Part shown: positions 1 to 8,091 of the stretch, in pieces
How positions within the stretch are numbered: position 1 is the first letter of the stretch
Layout of the letters: every line of letters begins with the position of its first letter
Source of the DNA: Chryseobacterium sp. BGARF1
Lineage (GTDB): Bacteria; Bacteroidota; Bacteroidia; Flavobacteriales; Weeksellaceae
Reading direction: 5' to 3'
Assembly (NCBI RefSeq): GCF_001677955.1
Contig: NZ_LELA01000058.1
Location: forward strand, 16,800-80,799
Length of the DNA: 64,000 nucleotides
Made by a program: the position numbers and the translations under genes
Notes under the pieces: generated by a model
Database searches by the model: none
Told to the model about the DNA's origin: nothing
The model's input: only the letters and a program-made list of their open reading frames with translations

Positions 1-310
1 GAGGTCCGGTTTTGAATTTCCAAAATACAAGATTCCCGATTTCGAAAAGATGGGTTTTGTATTTAGGTTTTGCTAATTCATAAAAATCGATAGCACCAGG
101 ATGTTTTGGTAAATCAAATTTAATTAAAAATTGTTCCTCCAAAAGATGTAAAGTATAGCAAATTCCTGTCATACAGTAAGGATTTCCTAGTTCAGCAAGT
201 GGCATCCAGATATTTATCTTATCAATAAAAGGCGAACGGTTTTGTCCTCCGGTTTCAGTTTCACCTTCAAATTGTCTGGCTTGTATTATTATTTCTTTGA
301 TGATATCCAT
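1..310 (-). CDS. CHAP/NlpC-like cell-wall hydrolase, N-terminal part (cut by window edge)
   Basis: An open frame starts at the ATG at 310 and runs off the left edge after 103 codons. The stretch GNPYC (residues 42-46) followed by a hydrophobic helix resembles the catalytic-cysteine start of CHAP/NlpC-P60 peptidoglycan amidases, whose usual form is G-x-P-W-C-A-x-F. Upstream N-x-S-P-x-I-D and downstream GNLVFW (residues 92-97) also fit that fold, where G-D-[IV] precedes the core strands. The catalytic His would lie beyond the edge. Trp before the Cys is replaced by Tyr. No signal peptide is visible. It follows the secreted-protein operon on the same strand after a 135-bp gap containing a hairpin, so it is probably a separate unit. 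Family assignment is by motif only. Confidence 0.5.
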   Translation of the reverse strand, partial: MDIIKEIIIQARQFEGETETGGQNRSPFIDKINIWMPLAELGNPYCMTGICYTLHLLEEQFLIKFDLPKHPGAIDFYELAKPKYKTHLFEIGNLVFWKFKTGP

Positions 311-349
311 GGTATTATTCGTTTTAATAAATTTACGTCTTTCTAATAA

Positions 350-383
350 AAGCCCCGCAAATTTTTGAAAATATACGAGGCTT
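350..383 (-). terminator. Possible rho-independent terminator of the secreted-protein operon
   Basis: An 8-bp stem (AAGCCCCG with CGAGGCTT, one C-A mismatch) encloses an 18-nt AT-rich loop. On the minus strand it is followed by TTTTATTAG. It lies just after the stop of the gene ending at 446. The loop is long and the stem imperfect, so this is a weak call. Confidence 0.35.
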
Positions 384-445
384 GGGAAATGGTTATTGGT
401 TTTTTGCTTAAATCTATACTTGTATTTCATTATTTAGAATAAATC

Positions 446-1021
446 TTAGAGACTGCAAGATGATGTGGTTTTATTCTCGGAACTCGTACTTACACTTTGT
501 CTCCCGTTGCAATTAACGTATCCGTTTTTTCTGCAATCTAATCCTTCAAAACAAACTTCGGAAACCTCTATTCTAAACTGATCCGAATCGTTATTAACAA
601 TAATAGCTTTGGTAAGTCCAAAATCATTGGTATAAGATGCTCCAGGGTCGATATAATAAGTAAGAGTACCATTTTGATTATTGTCATTTCCTACAATAAG
701 AGTGTATCTTAATTGAACTGCTTTAGAATAATTATTTTTGAGCTTTACACCCCAAGAATAAAATTTTCCGTCTTTGTTGTAGCCATAATTTTTTACAATA
801 AAACCAAGACTTCGGTAGCACTCGTTTTCATAAGGCCTTTCCTCTAAGTTATTTTTTTGTTTGGGTGAAGTTTCTTGTTTGTTGGGTTTATAGCTGCCAG
901 TTGCCAATCCGTATCCTTTTTTGTTTTCTGTTTTCATCTGCGAAAAAGCAGAAAAAGGCACAAGAGAAAAACATATGAATGCTATTAAAACATAGTTTTT
1001 TATGATTGTTTGATTTTTCAT
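446..1021 (-). CDS. Secreted hypothetical protein, cysteine-containing
   Basis: This 191-aa protein is not recognised. Residues 1-28 form a clear Sec signal peptide ending around AFSQ. The mature part begins with a basic, disordered-looking stretch and continues as a probable beta-rich domain. It has six cysteines: one near position 68, three between about 157 and 171, and the last near the C-terminus, which suggests disulphides. It is the last gene of a co-directional set of four secreted proteins (3365 to 446) with gaps of 6, 26 and 35 bp. That context suggests a shared envelope role. No catalytic motif or sorting tail is visible. The start is well supported by the signal peptide. Confidence 0.7.
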   Translation of the reverse strand: MKNQTIIKNYVLIAFICFSLVPFSAFSQMKTENKKGYGLATGSYKPNKQETSPKQKNNLEERPYENECYRSLGFIVKNYGYNKDGKFYSWGVKLKNNYSKAVQLRYTLIVGNDNNQNGTLTYYIDPGASYTNDFGLTKAIIVNNDSDQFRIEVSEVCFEGLDCRKNGYVNCNGRQSVSTSSENKTTSSCSL

Positions 1022-1056
1022 GAGATAAGATTTTTAAATAGTTTTATGAGTGTATT

Positions 1057-1386
1057 TTAGAAATCAGTTAAAGTGATAAGCTCTTCAAATTTTTGAGGTT
1101 TATCGATGTTTTTTTTTGCTTCTTTCAAGGTTATTTTTTGTAGTATTTTTTTATCACTATTTACGTAAGCGTTGTACAAATCTCCAAAGCAAACTGGTAG
1201 TAATTCTTCTTTTTGTGAAACTGTATTCAGCTTTGTGAAAAGACATGATTCATTTTTGTCATAGATATAATAAGAGTTTCCTTCTTTTATTACTAATGCT
1301 CTTTTTATAGTAATCGTATCCTGCGAATTTTGGGCATTGTAAAGTGAAATACCAAAAAGTAATATTGATGTTACTAGTGTTTTCAT
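1057..1386 (-). CDS. Small secreted hypothetical protein
   Basis: This 109-aa protein carries a signal peptide over residues 1-19 (ending YNAQ). The short mature domain is of mixed charge, with two cysteines about 18 residues apart (ESCLF and PVCFG). I do not recognise the family. It sits third in the four-gene minus-strand operon, 26 bp after the gene at 1413-1856 and 35 bp before the gene at 446-1021. No transmembrane segment exists apart from the signal peptide, so a periplasmic or surface location is likely. Function unknown. Confidence 0.65.
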   Translation of the reverse strand: MKTLVTSILLFGISLYNAQNSQDTITIKRALVIKEGNSYYIYDKNESCLFTKLNTVSQKEELLPVCFGDLYNAYVNSDKKILQKITLKEAKKNIDKPQKFEELITLTDF

Positions 1387-1412
1387 AATGCAAATTTTTA
1401 ATGATTAAACAT

Positions 1413-1856
1413 TTATTGTTGTCCACATCCATATCCTGGTCGGTTTACACAGTCTCTTGTAGCAGTTCCCGATCCTGATGTTTTTTTTTGATAAGAATTT
1501 TGCTGTGCTTTATTCTGAAGATTTTGGGTCACATTATCCATCATAGAATTAAAGCTTTGCTTTCTCATTTCTGTAGCTTGTTGCTTTTGATTTTCCAATA
1601 AATCAAGTTCTTGCTGAAGCTGTTCTTTAGAACTTTGGGTAATCTCGCTCATCCAGCCGTTATATTGTTCTATATAGTTACCGCCTTTCGTGGCAAGCGA
1701 CACCAGACAATTAGTAAGGTTATCATTTTTAGTATTGTTATTCAAAAGATCAATTGTATATCTTTTACATTCATTAAGTTTTGCGGCACCCTCATCTTGC
1801 TGTGCATATGTAAATGAAGTAGTAAAAACGATTAAAAATAATAGGGTAGTTTTCAT
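1413..1856 (-). CDS. Secreted Gln-rich coiled-coil hypothetical protein
   Basis: This 147-aa protein has a signal peptide (residues 1-19, ending TYAQ). Residues about 65-125 are rich in Gln, Glu, Lys and Leu and probably form a coiled coil. The C-terminal tail has a Gly/Ser linker and two cysteines. Two further cysteines (NECKRY, NCLVSL) lie in the first third. The start is 6 bp after the stop of the upstream 500-aa gene, which indicates one transcript and probable translational coupling. Family not recognised. The coiled coil and the similar Gln/Arg-rich helix at the end of the upstream protein suggest the two products could interact; that is inference. Confidence 0.65.
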   Translation of the reverse strand: MKTTLLFLIVFTTSFTYAQQDEGAAKLNECKRYTIDLLNNNTKNDNLTNCLVSLATKGGNYIEQYNGWMSEITQSSKEQLQQELDLLENQKQQATEMRKQSFNSMMDNVTQNLQNKAQQNSYQKKTSGSGTATRDCVNRPGYGCGQQ

Positions 1857-1862
1857 GATATT

Positions 1863-3365
1863 TTATTTTTGTAAAAGTTTTAAAAGTTCGTTGGTTGTTT
1901 GGTTGATGGTATTGGTAAGCTCTGCATTTCTGCGTGCTTTTTCCTGCTCTCTCAATATATCTCGTTGCTTTTGTTCGGCAGCTGCTCTTTGGTCTGCCAA
2001 AAGCTGTGCTGTTTCTTTCGCTTGCTGATTGGCTGCATTAGCCGTATAAATTGTTTTATCATAAAATTGGGTTCGGTTCGGCAAAGTATTTTTTCCTGTA
2101 GTAAGTGTAAAATCTTGGCTGATAAGCGAAGTGTAATTTTCTATCATATTTTTATAATACAGATTTGCTATTGTAGAGTTGTCATTATCTACGCTATACT
2201 TCAGTCCCCAGTATTCTTTAGATGTTTTGTCGTCGTAGAAAATATATCGTATGGTTGCTCCTTTTTTCTTAATGATAAAATTTGGACTGTCGTAAACGTT
2301 GCTTGTTGCAAAATGATCATTCATATAAGCGACTCTATCTTCATAAGAAAACCCACTGTAGATATCTTCTAGTTCAGAGAGAGAGAGCAGACTTCCATAG
2401 GCAAGTTTAGTTTCATTATCATTCAGAGAAGCTACCGGATACAGCTGTATTTGATTCATACTGGGAGCAATACTTATCATACTATTATTTTTTCTGTAGT
2501 AGGCCATGTCGTATACAGAATTAGTATATCGCAGATTCCAGGTATTGTCTATAAGTTTTGTTTTTAAAGTGCTAAAAATGATAGCATTGGGATTTGAGAT
2601 GATAATACTGTTTTTTTTATTTTCATTCATTACAACTGTAACCTCGGTGCCCTGATTGTAATACATAGTTTGATAATAGCTTACAAAATCATAAGCCGGA
2701 GTATCGGTTTTATTATAAACAGCACGTTTTTTTGCAGATAAAAGTTTGAATCCCATCTTGGTCATCAATTCATTTGTAAAATCTATATTTTCTGCAAATG
2801 AAGAGCGTAAAGTGAGTGAGTCTATCGCTTTACCTGCTGGCAATACAGCCGGAACAAATACATCACAACTGAAATATTCTCCCGAGTTGATGTTGGCAAA
2901 AAGTTTTCCTCTTTTGTAGAGAGAGCGTGTTCCTTTTGTTTCTACAAGGCTCCAGTCTTTAATGCCTAGTTTTTGAAGAATTTTGGGGAACAAATCCTTG
3001 TTTACAGGATAATTATTGAGTGAGAAGCCTATAACCGTATTATTTTTATCTGCAATCAGAGTAAATTGATAATTGTCATCAGTTGTCAAATATTTAAAAA
3101 TAGAATTGATGGTATCTGTTTTTTTTAGTTGGTCGTCATAGATGTAATCTTTTTCGTCCTCTACTTTTTTAAAAACAATCCCAATTTGTGACAGCTCTTC
3201 ATCTAAAAGTAGAGTAGCTTCTTCTAAGTCGGTTTTAAAAATATTTTCGACAAAAGTGGTCGTTTCTTTCGGTGCAACAATTTTCTTTTTGGCTTGTGCA
3301 TATAATGTCTGTATCATCAGAAATAATACAAAACATAAAATCGGAATTTTTGCTAAATTTTTCAT
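1863..3365 (-). CDS. Large secreted hypothetical protein with C-terminal coiled coil
   Basis: I place the start at the ATG at 3365, not at the upstream in-frame ATG at 3395. The 3365 start puts a standard signal peptide (MKNLAK through LYAQ) at the N-terminus and gives a 500-aa product. The body is a long beta-rich stretch with many Tyr/Asn residues, possibly repeated (two D-x-x-Y-x-F-type segments), with no recognised motif. About the last 60 residues are Ala/Gln/Arg/Glu-rich and should form a coiled coil. It is the first gene of the four-gene secreted operon. No T9SS tail, lipobox or transmembrane segment is seen, so a periplasmic location is the simplest reading. Family not recognised. Confidence 0.65.
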   Translation of the reverse strand: MKNLAKIPILCFVLFLMIQTLYAQAKKKIVAPKETTTFVENIFKTDLEEATLLLDEELSQIGIVFKKVEDEKDYIYDDQLKKTDTINSIFKYLTTDDNYQFTLIADKNNTVIGFSLNNYPVNKDLFPKILQKLGIKDWSLVETKGTRSLYKRGKLFANINSGEYFSCDVFVPAVLPAGKAIDSLTLRSSFAENIDFTNELMTKMGFKLLSAKKRAVYNKTDTPAYDFVSYYQTMYYNQGTEVTVVMNENKKNSIIISNPNAIIFSTLKTKLIDNTWNLRYTNSVYDMAYYRKNNSMISIAPSMNQIQLYPVASLNDNETKLAYGSLLSLSELEDIYSGFSYEDRVAYMNDHFATSNVYDSPNFIIKKKGATIRYIFYDDKTSKEYWGLKYSVDNDNSTIANLYYKNMIENYTSLISQDFTLTTGKNTLPNRTQFYDKTIYTANAANQQAKETAQLLADQRAAAEQKQRDILREQEKARRNAELTNTINQTTNELLKLLQK

Positions 3366-3751
3366 ATTTCTTGTTTTTAACAGTTCGTGATTCAATCGTT
3401 AAATCTTCACACAAATTTCTGTCAAAAAATAAGCATTTCACGAAAAATGTCGTGAATCGAATGATAAATAGCGTGAATGGTAAGGGGTGAAAATTATCTT
3501 TGTTTAAATATGAATTTTTTGAAACAAGATGTGTTTTATTTTTTTAATTATCCTACGAACGAGTGCCGTTGCTAGATAAAAATTATGTTTTCTGATATTT
3601 TTTTTAATGAATATCTAAGAACCTTTATAAAGTAAAAGCAACAGAAGATAAATCTGTCTTCCTCGGCATTTATTTAAAGATAAAAATGGGTGAAAATTTC
3701 TTCTTTAAAATATTCAAAACACTATATTTATGATTATAGAATACATTAAAA

Positions 3752-3787
3752 CAGATAAAAAAATATGCACTCCAATGAGTGCATATT
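3752..3787 (-). terminator. Rho-independent terminator after XRE/membrane gene pair
   Basis: A perfect 11-bp stem (AATATGCACTC with GAGTGCATATT, 3762-3787) has a 4-nt loop. On the minus strand it runs into a T-tract (TTTTTTATCTGTTTT). It lies 44 bp after the stop of the XRE gene, so it ends the 4483-3831 operon. The rest of the 435-bp gap 3396-3830 holds nothing else I can support. Confidence 0.85.
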
Positions 3788-3830
3788 ATGTAGTGAAACT
3801 GAATGATTCTTATACAACCATTTTCTTAAG

Positions 3831-4031
3831 CTAATCTTCATCTTCCAGTTCAAAAATATCTTCTACTTTTTTATCAAAATATTTTGCGATTTTCAATGCC
3901 AAAACTGTTGATGGAACATATTTTCCGGCTTCCATAGCATTAATGGTCTGCCTCGAAACACTGATTTTTTTTGCTAAATCTTCCTGAGTTATACTCTTTA
4001 AAGCTCTTTCTATTTTAATGGTATTTTTCAT
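3831..4031 (-). CDS. Small XRE-family (YgzD-like) transcriptional regulator
   Basis: This 66-aa protein is essentially one Cro/C1-type helix-turn-helix, with the HTH at about residues 15-35 (T-Q-E-D-L-A-K through R-Q-T-I-N-A-M-E). It matches the short stand-alone regulators often paired with a small integral membrane protein. Its ATG overlaps the stop of the upstream membrane-protein gene by 4 bp (ATGA), so the pair is translationally coupled. Two TGTAAA-N6-TTTACA palindromes upstream of the operon are the likely binding sites, which implies autoregulation. The family call is secure; the target set beyond its own operon is unknown. Confidence 0.85.
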   Translation of the reverse strand: MKNTIKIERALKSITQEDLAKKISVSRQTINAMEAGKYVPSTVLALKIAKYFDKKVEDIFELEDED

Positions 4032-4483
4032 TTTGTAAACAATAAATAGTTAAATCTGAAAACATAGAGTACCAAAGGTAAAAAGATAATCAAAATCATT
4101 ATAGTAAAAAAAAGTGTTCCGAATATGGTTAAAAATAAGATTAGAACCATAGAGTAGGTTACAATCAGGCTCCAAAATACAGATTTCAGTCTTAAACTTG
4201 AAATATATTCATCTTCGATTTCTTCTTTTGAAAAACCTGTCAGAATTCCGCCGACAATAATTAAAATTCCAAAAAGATTCGGGAAAAATGCAATTTCTGT
4301 CGTTGTAAATAAACCGGAATCTTCACTGCTTAACGGAAATCCTGAATTATAAAATACAGGAAGCGAGATTTCAGGGAAATTAATCATTCCTGTCAATGAA
4401 ATTATTCCTAAAATTAATGAAGGAATAAAAATAAACCAACCTATCTTTTTGCATTGGTTTGGGAAAAGTTGTAAAGTATTCAT
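4028..4483 (-). CDS. Integral membrane protein paired with XRE regulator
   Basis: This 151-aa protein is dominated by four hydrophobic segments: about residues 16-34, 65-85, and a long C-terminal region (about 100-147) able to form two helices. No enzymatic motif is visible. The gene is the first of a two-gene operon and overlaps the XRE regulator by 4 bp. Such pairs are widespread in Bacteroidota and Firmicutes, and the membrane partner is usually annotated only as a hypothetical protein. It may sense an envelope or lipid signal and pass it to the regulator, but nothing in the sequence proves that. Confidence 0.7.
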   Translation of the reverse strand: MNTLQLFPNQCKKIGWFIFIPSLILGIISLTGMINFPEISLPVFYNSGFPLSSEDSGLFTTTEIAFFPNLFGILIIVGGILTGFSKEEIEDEYISSLRLKSVFWSLIVTYSMVLILFLTIFGTLFFTIMILIIFLPLVLYVFRFNYLLFTK

Positions 4484-4503
4484 GTTTGTAATTTTTAATT
4501 ATT

Positions 4504-4534
4504 CAAATGTAAAAAATATTTTACATATTGTAAA
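4504..4534 (-). promoter_or_regulatory. Promoter of the XRE/membrane-protein operon
   Basis: On the minus strand the -7 box is TACATTTG (4504-4511, matching TAnnTTTG). A TTTA -33 element lies at 4531-4534 after a 19-bp spacer. Both elements overlap the two palindromic operators. The transcript would start near 4497, just before the ATG at 4483. Confidence 0.7.
4508..4525. promoter_or_regulatory. Palindromic operator 1 (TGTAAA-N6-TTTACA)
   Basis: The palindrome TGTAAAA-AATA-TTTTACA is perfect and covers the -7 box of the 4483-3831 operon. The same TGTAAA-N6-TTTACA pattern recurs exactly 21 bp further upstream. This is the expected layout for a repressor dimer pair on one DNA face, probably the XRE protein encoded in the operon. 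Confidence 0.65.
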
Positions 4535-4546
4535 GTTTATTTTACA
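4529..4546. promoter_or_regulatory. Palindromic operator 2 (TGTAAA-N6-TTTACA)
   Basis: The sequence TGTAAA-GTTTAT-TTTACA has 6-bp perfect arms and overlaps the -33 element. Its centre is 21 bp from that of operator 1, two helical turns away. Confidence 0.65.
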
Positions 4547-4560
4547 TTTTATTTTGAATA

Positions 4561-4589
4561 AAAACCGCAGAAAATATTTCTGCGGTTTT
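4561..4589 (-). terminator. Rho-independent terminator after 4648-7830 operon
   Basis: A 13-bp perfect stem (AAAACCGCAGAAA with its complement) and a 3-nt loop are followed on the minus strand by TTTTTATTC. It ends the operon of the T9SS cargo and the 77-aa protein. The same stem core recurs after nrdA at 8032-8058. Confidence 0.85.
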
Positions 4590-4647
4590 CAATATAATCA
4601 CAACCCAAAAAATGTTTTTAAACTTTTTACTTGGTGTTTTTACTTTT

Positions 4648-4881
4648 TTAAGGAGCTTTCTTTTTATTTGCATAAGCAATAAATGAGACTGCAACAATTA
4701 CTAGAGCAGGAATATACTCGTCAATAGGTACTGACTTTGGATCTCCCGGATTAGCAGGTGTAATTTCTTCTTCATACAGCTCAGGGCTCTCATTATCATA
4801 TACATATGGATTGTCTGAAGACTCCTGTGCAAAAGTAAACCCTGACAATAGTATTACCGAAATTATTATTATCTTTTTCAT
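4648..4881 (-). CDS. Small secreted protein with PID-type C-terminal membrane tail
   Basis: This 77-aa protein has an N-terminal signal peptide (residues 1-18), a short acidic Pro/Glu-rich middle, and a C-terminal block made of a PIDEY motif, one hydrophobic helix and a KKK end. That PID + transmembrane + basic-tail layout resembles the putative PID-CTERM sorting tail described for Bacteroidota. The gene starts 9 bp after the stop of the T9SS cargo gene at 4891-7830 and shares its terminator, so the two are co-expressed. It could be an envelope-anchored accessory of the cargo; that is inference. Confidence 0.7.
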   Translation of the reverse strand: MKKIIIISVILLSGFTFAQESSDNPYVYDNESPELYEEEITPANPGDPKSVPIDEYIPALVIVAVSFIAYANKKKAP

Positions 4882-4890
4882 AATTTCCTG

Positions 4891-7830
4891 TTATTTTATT
4901 ATTTTTTTGGTATACTCTTTACCTTCTGATATTGCTTTTAAAATATAAACACCTTTAGAAGAAACTTGTACACGAATTAGTTTAGAATTTTCATTAATCG
5001 TCTGGATTTTTCTTCCAGCTACATCAAATATTTCTACTTTTTCGATATTTTTATTATTTCTCACTACGAAATCCTCACCATCCCTGTATACTTCAAAAGA
5101 ATCTTTATTGACTTCAGTAGTTGCCAAAACATCAAGCTTGTAAACAATCTCGAATCGATCTGCGTTTTCTCCTGCATTTGCAGTAAATGTATAAGCTCCA
5201 TTCTGAAGATTGGTGTAAGTGGCTGTCGTTTTATCAAGCAGATAAATTGCCTGTCCGCTATTGAATAATCCTTCTTTTTGTACTAAAGAGATAGTAAAGT
5301 TTCCGTTTTGAAAATGTTTTACTCCTACAGGCACCATATCATGGATATCAAAACTTTCTTTCCCCTGGATAATTAATTTTTGAGCATCAGCTAAGGTATA
5401 GAATGCATCAGAGCCTATTCCTATTGCTTTAGAATCATAATTATCGAATGAGTCAGAAGCTCCAGTCGTATAATTTACAGCGAAAATATTATTGGTATTG
5501 TATTCAGAATTTAATTTTAGCCAGAATTTACCTTCTGTAGAATTGTTTTTATTAAAAAATGTACCATTTGTAGCACCTCTCATTTCATTATTGAATGTTA
5601 ATGAAGTATCCACAGAAGTATTTAAAGTTTTAACAATAAATGCTTGACCAATATTGGCAACAGCGCCGGTCGGCACTACAGATGTTCCTCCGTTACTATT
5701 AGGAGCAGGAACCCAAGTAGGATTTGCACCATTGAAAGTAGCATATCCGTAATTTGTAGTGGTAGCGCCATTCTGAAGGGTTACATTCGTACTTTTATTA
5801 TCCCAGAAATAGAATGTACTTGAAATTCTTGCAGAATTAGTGTTATAGAACACTCCTAAATCTAAGCTTGAAGGATATGGGTTGCCAATTAAGTTAAATC
5901 CGTTTCCAGAAGTTGCCAATGTAAAAGTTTGCGTTCCATTATTGGGTGCTCCTTCAAAAACTAAAGCCGCATTGGCAACGGGAGTTTTAATAGAATATCC
6001 TTTACCAAATACTGAGGTTGTAGAGTTAGCATTTACATAATAGTCGGTAGCTGTATCGTATTCTGTAATAAATGCAGGTGTTGCTCCGGTATAGATGTTA
6101 GCTAAATTTTGACTCACTATTGGTGAAGACCAAAATGCATATTTATTAACTTCGCTCGTGCCATTTTTCAATGCTTTGAAAGCTCCTGAGTAAGATAAAG
6201 TAGATCCATCTTTTTGAATAAGGTTACCTCCGTCTTCCAGGGTTACATTTAAAGCTGAAATTGTATTTCCTGAAGTAATTTCTAAAGCTCCACCGTTTTG
6301 AATGGTCATGTTTTTAGCATTGAAAGCAGGAGAGGTCGTTGAGGTGGTATAAGTACCAGTAATAATTACATTTTTGAAATTGGGAGCTCCGTTGGACCAG
6401 CTTGTACCATTCCAAATTGTAGTGAATAAACTATTGCAGTTAGTTGAAAAATTAATGTTGGGATATTGAGTCTGCAAAGCTGACAATTGACCATCGTCTA
6501 CACAGACTGATAAATTCGGATTATAATTACTACCGAAAGTAACACTTTGTTCAAGAGCGCCGTTTTTAATATTTACTGAAGTAAGATCATTATTTCCGTA
6601 ATTTGAATTAATATATACTCTGTCAGCTTTTAAAGTCTGAAGTGAGCTAAGAGTACTTAAATCCATAGTAGTCATATACCCGGATGAATTAGTAACATCA
6701 ATATTCTCTAAATTAGATGCCGCTGAAAAATTGATATTATTTGTAATTGGCTGATTAGAGGCTTTTAATATTTTAAGATTGAGAAGACCTGAAAGATTTA
6801 ATGAATTTAATTTTCCATAATAAACTCCGCTGGTTGTATTGTAGATATATCTATTGTAGAATGAACAATCAAGTTCCTCCAAATTGATTAACCCAGCTGT
6901 CGAAAAATCAATATTTAGAGCATTAAGACCTTTTATTTTCTTTAAAGAAGTACACCCATTGACGTTGATTGCCGATAAATAAACAGCACGACTATCATAG
7001 TAATCGCCATCTAAAATAATTTCCTGTAAAGTATTACAATTACTCGCAATTAAATTAATTTCTTGATCAGAGGTCTGTGAATCTTGTGTATTGGTAATAT
7101 TAATCGTCTGTAATGTTGAAATATTGGGAACCGATAATTTTACAAGCCCTCTACTGTCATTAATACTAATTGAGGTTAAATTGATATTTTCGAAATATAG
7201 TTCTGAAACCAATTTGTCATTCAGAACTAATGCTCCATTAAATTGAGGGTTATTTTTAATTCTAAAAATAGCTTGTCCTAGAAAATAAGGATGATAAGAA
7301 GCACTAATATCAGCCATCGTTAGGATCGACGGACAATTATCAATGGTAAAATCGACGGGAAAAAAATCTGTTTCATAAACGCTTCCGTTGAAAGATCCTT
7401 CTTTGTAAAACCAACGGCTTATACACATCAATTTTTTAATTTTAGCATTATTTACAAAACTGATATTCGCATTTTTCGTGTCTGCAATATAGAGTTCTTC
7501 AATATTGGTAAAAAGTAGAGCATCAGAAATGTTCTCTGGAAGATGGCTAAAATAATAAGGGAAATTAATGTCTCCAGTTACGGCATCGTATTTCTGGGTC
7601 TCGTCCATTTTCACATTTAGAATCACCACTTGCTGTGCTTCCGAAACCTGAATCTCACCATCACCGTTTTCATCAATAGCTATTGGGTTTCCGCTAAGAT
7701 CTTTGGCGATTTCATTACTTGAATTTGAGCTTAAAATTAAAGCTTTGAATTTAGAATCTGCAAAATTTAGATTTTGCGTATAAGCTATAGAGAAACAGCT
7801 TACACTAAGTGTAAATAAAATTTTTTTCAT
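4891..7830 (-). CDS. Large surface protein with LRR-like region and T9SS C-terminal sorting domain
   Basis: This 979-aa protein starts with a signal peptide (residues 1-18). The first half, up to about residue 470, contains irregular leucine-rich-repeat-like strands (N-L-x-x-L, L-x-x-L-x-A-x). The middle is a Thr/Ser/Asn-rich beta region like those of flavobacterial adhesins. The last about 70 residues match the type A Por-secretion sorting domain: F-x-V-Y-x-D, then V-E-I-F-D-V-A-G-R, then G-V-Y-I-L-K, ending K-K-I-I-K. It should therefore be exported through T9SS and anchored or released at the surface. It is the first gene of a two-gene operon. The ligand is unknown. Confidence 0.85.
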   Translation of the reverse strand: MKKILFTLSVSCFSIAYTQNLNFADSKFKALILSSNSSNEIAKDLSGNPIAIDENGDGEIQVSEAQQVVILNVKMDETQKYDAVTGDINFPYYFSHLPENISDALLFTNIEELYIADTKNANISFVNNAKIKKLMCISRWFYKEGSFNGSVYETDFFPVDFTIDNCPSILTMADISASYHPYFLGQAIFRIKNNPQFNGALVLNDKLVSELYFENINLTSISINDSRGLVKLSVPNISTLQTINITNTQDSQTSDQEINLIASNCNTLQEIILDGDYYDSRAVYLSAINVNGCTSLKKIKGLNALNIDFSTAGLINLEELDCSFYNRYIYNTTSGVYYGKLNSLNLSGLLNLKILKASNQPITNNINFSAASNLENIDVTNSSGYMTTMDLSTLSSLQTLKADRVYINSNYGNNDLTSVNIKNGALEQSVTFGSNYNPNLSVCVDDGQLSALQTQYPNINFSTNCNSLFTTIWNGTSWSNGAPNFKNVIITGTYTTSTTSPAFNAKNMTIQNGGALEITSGNTISALNVTLEDGGNLIQKDGSTLSYSGAFKALKNGTSEVNKYAFWSSPIVSQNLANIYTGATPAFITEYDTATDYYVNANSTTSVFGKGYSIKTPVANAALVFEGAPNNGTQTFTLATSGNGFNLIGNPYPSSLDLGVFYNTNSARISSTFYFWDNKSTNVTLQNGATTTNYGYATFNGANPTWVPAPNSNGGTSVVPTGAVANIGQAFIVKTLNTSVDTSLTFNNEMRGATNGTFFNKNNSTEGKFWLKLNSEYNTNNIFAVNYTTGASDSFDNYDSKAIGIGSDAFYTLADAQKLIIQGKESFDIHDMVPVGVKHFQNGNFTISLVQKEGLFNSGQAIYLLDKTTATYTNLQNGAYTFTANAGENADRFEIVYKLDVLATTEVNKDSFEVYRDGEDFVVRNNKNIEKVEIFDVAGRKIQTINENSKLIRVQVSSKGVYILKAISEGKEYTKKIIK

Positions 7831-7881
7831 GTCATTATGTGTTTAATTATCAATTACCTTATGTAAAGTAAACTGATATCA

Positions 7882-7889
7882 CAAATATA
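7882..7889 (-). promoter_or_regulatory. Promoter -7 box for T9SS cargo operon
   Basis: The minus strand reads TATATTTG, a perfect TAnnTTTG box, 52 bp before the start codon at 7830. No convincing TTTG -33 element is present at the usual spacing, so this is a partial promoter match. Confidence 0.5.
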
Positions 7890-8031
7890 TGAATTGATTT
7901 TATATCTGAGCTAGAATAATTTATAAATTTTCAAAAAAAACATTTAGTTGTATATCTGTAGCTTGTCGACAAATGATTTGTTAATTTATTATGTTTTATA
8001 AAACATCGAATTTTAGGGAATTTTACAAAAA

Positions 8032-8058
8032 AAAACCGCAGAAAAAATCTACGGTTTT
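8032..8058 (-). terminator. Rho-independent terminator after nrdA
   Basis: An 11-bp stem (AAAACCGCAGA with TCTACGGTTTT, one C-A mismatch) and a 5-nt loop are followed on the minus strand by a long T-run. It sits 34 bp after the nrdA stop. Confidence 0.85.
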
Positions 8059-8091
8059 AAGATATATTCAAAGCCTAACTTGGCTCTTTAC

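Noticed and set aside
1611..2372. Plus-strand open frames opposite the secreted-protein operon
   Set aside because: They lie antisense to genes with good signal peptides, and their products are cysteine- and leucine-rich low-complexity sequence.
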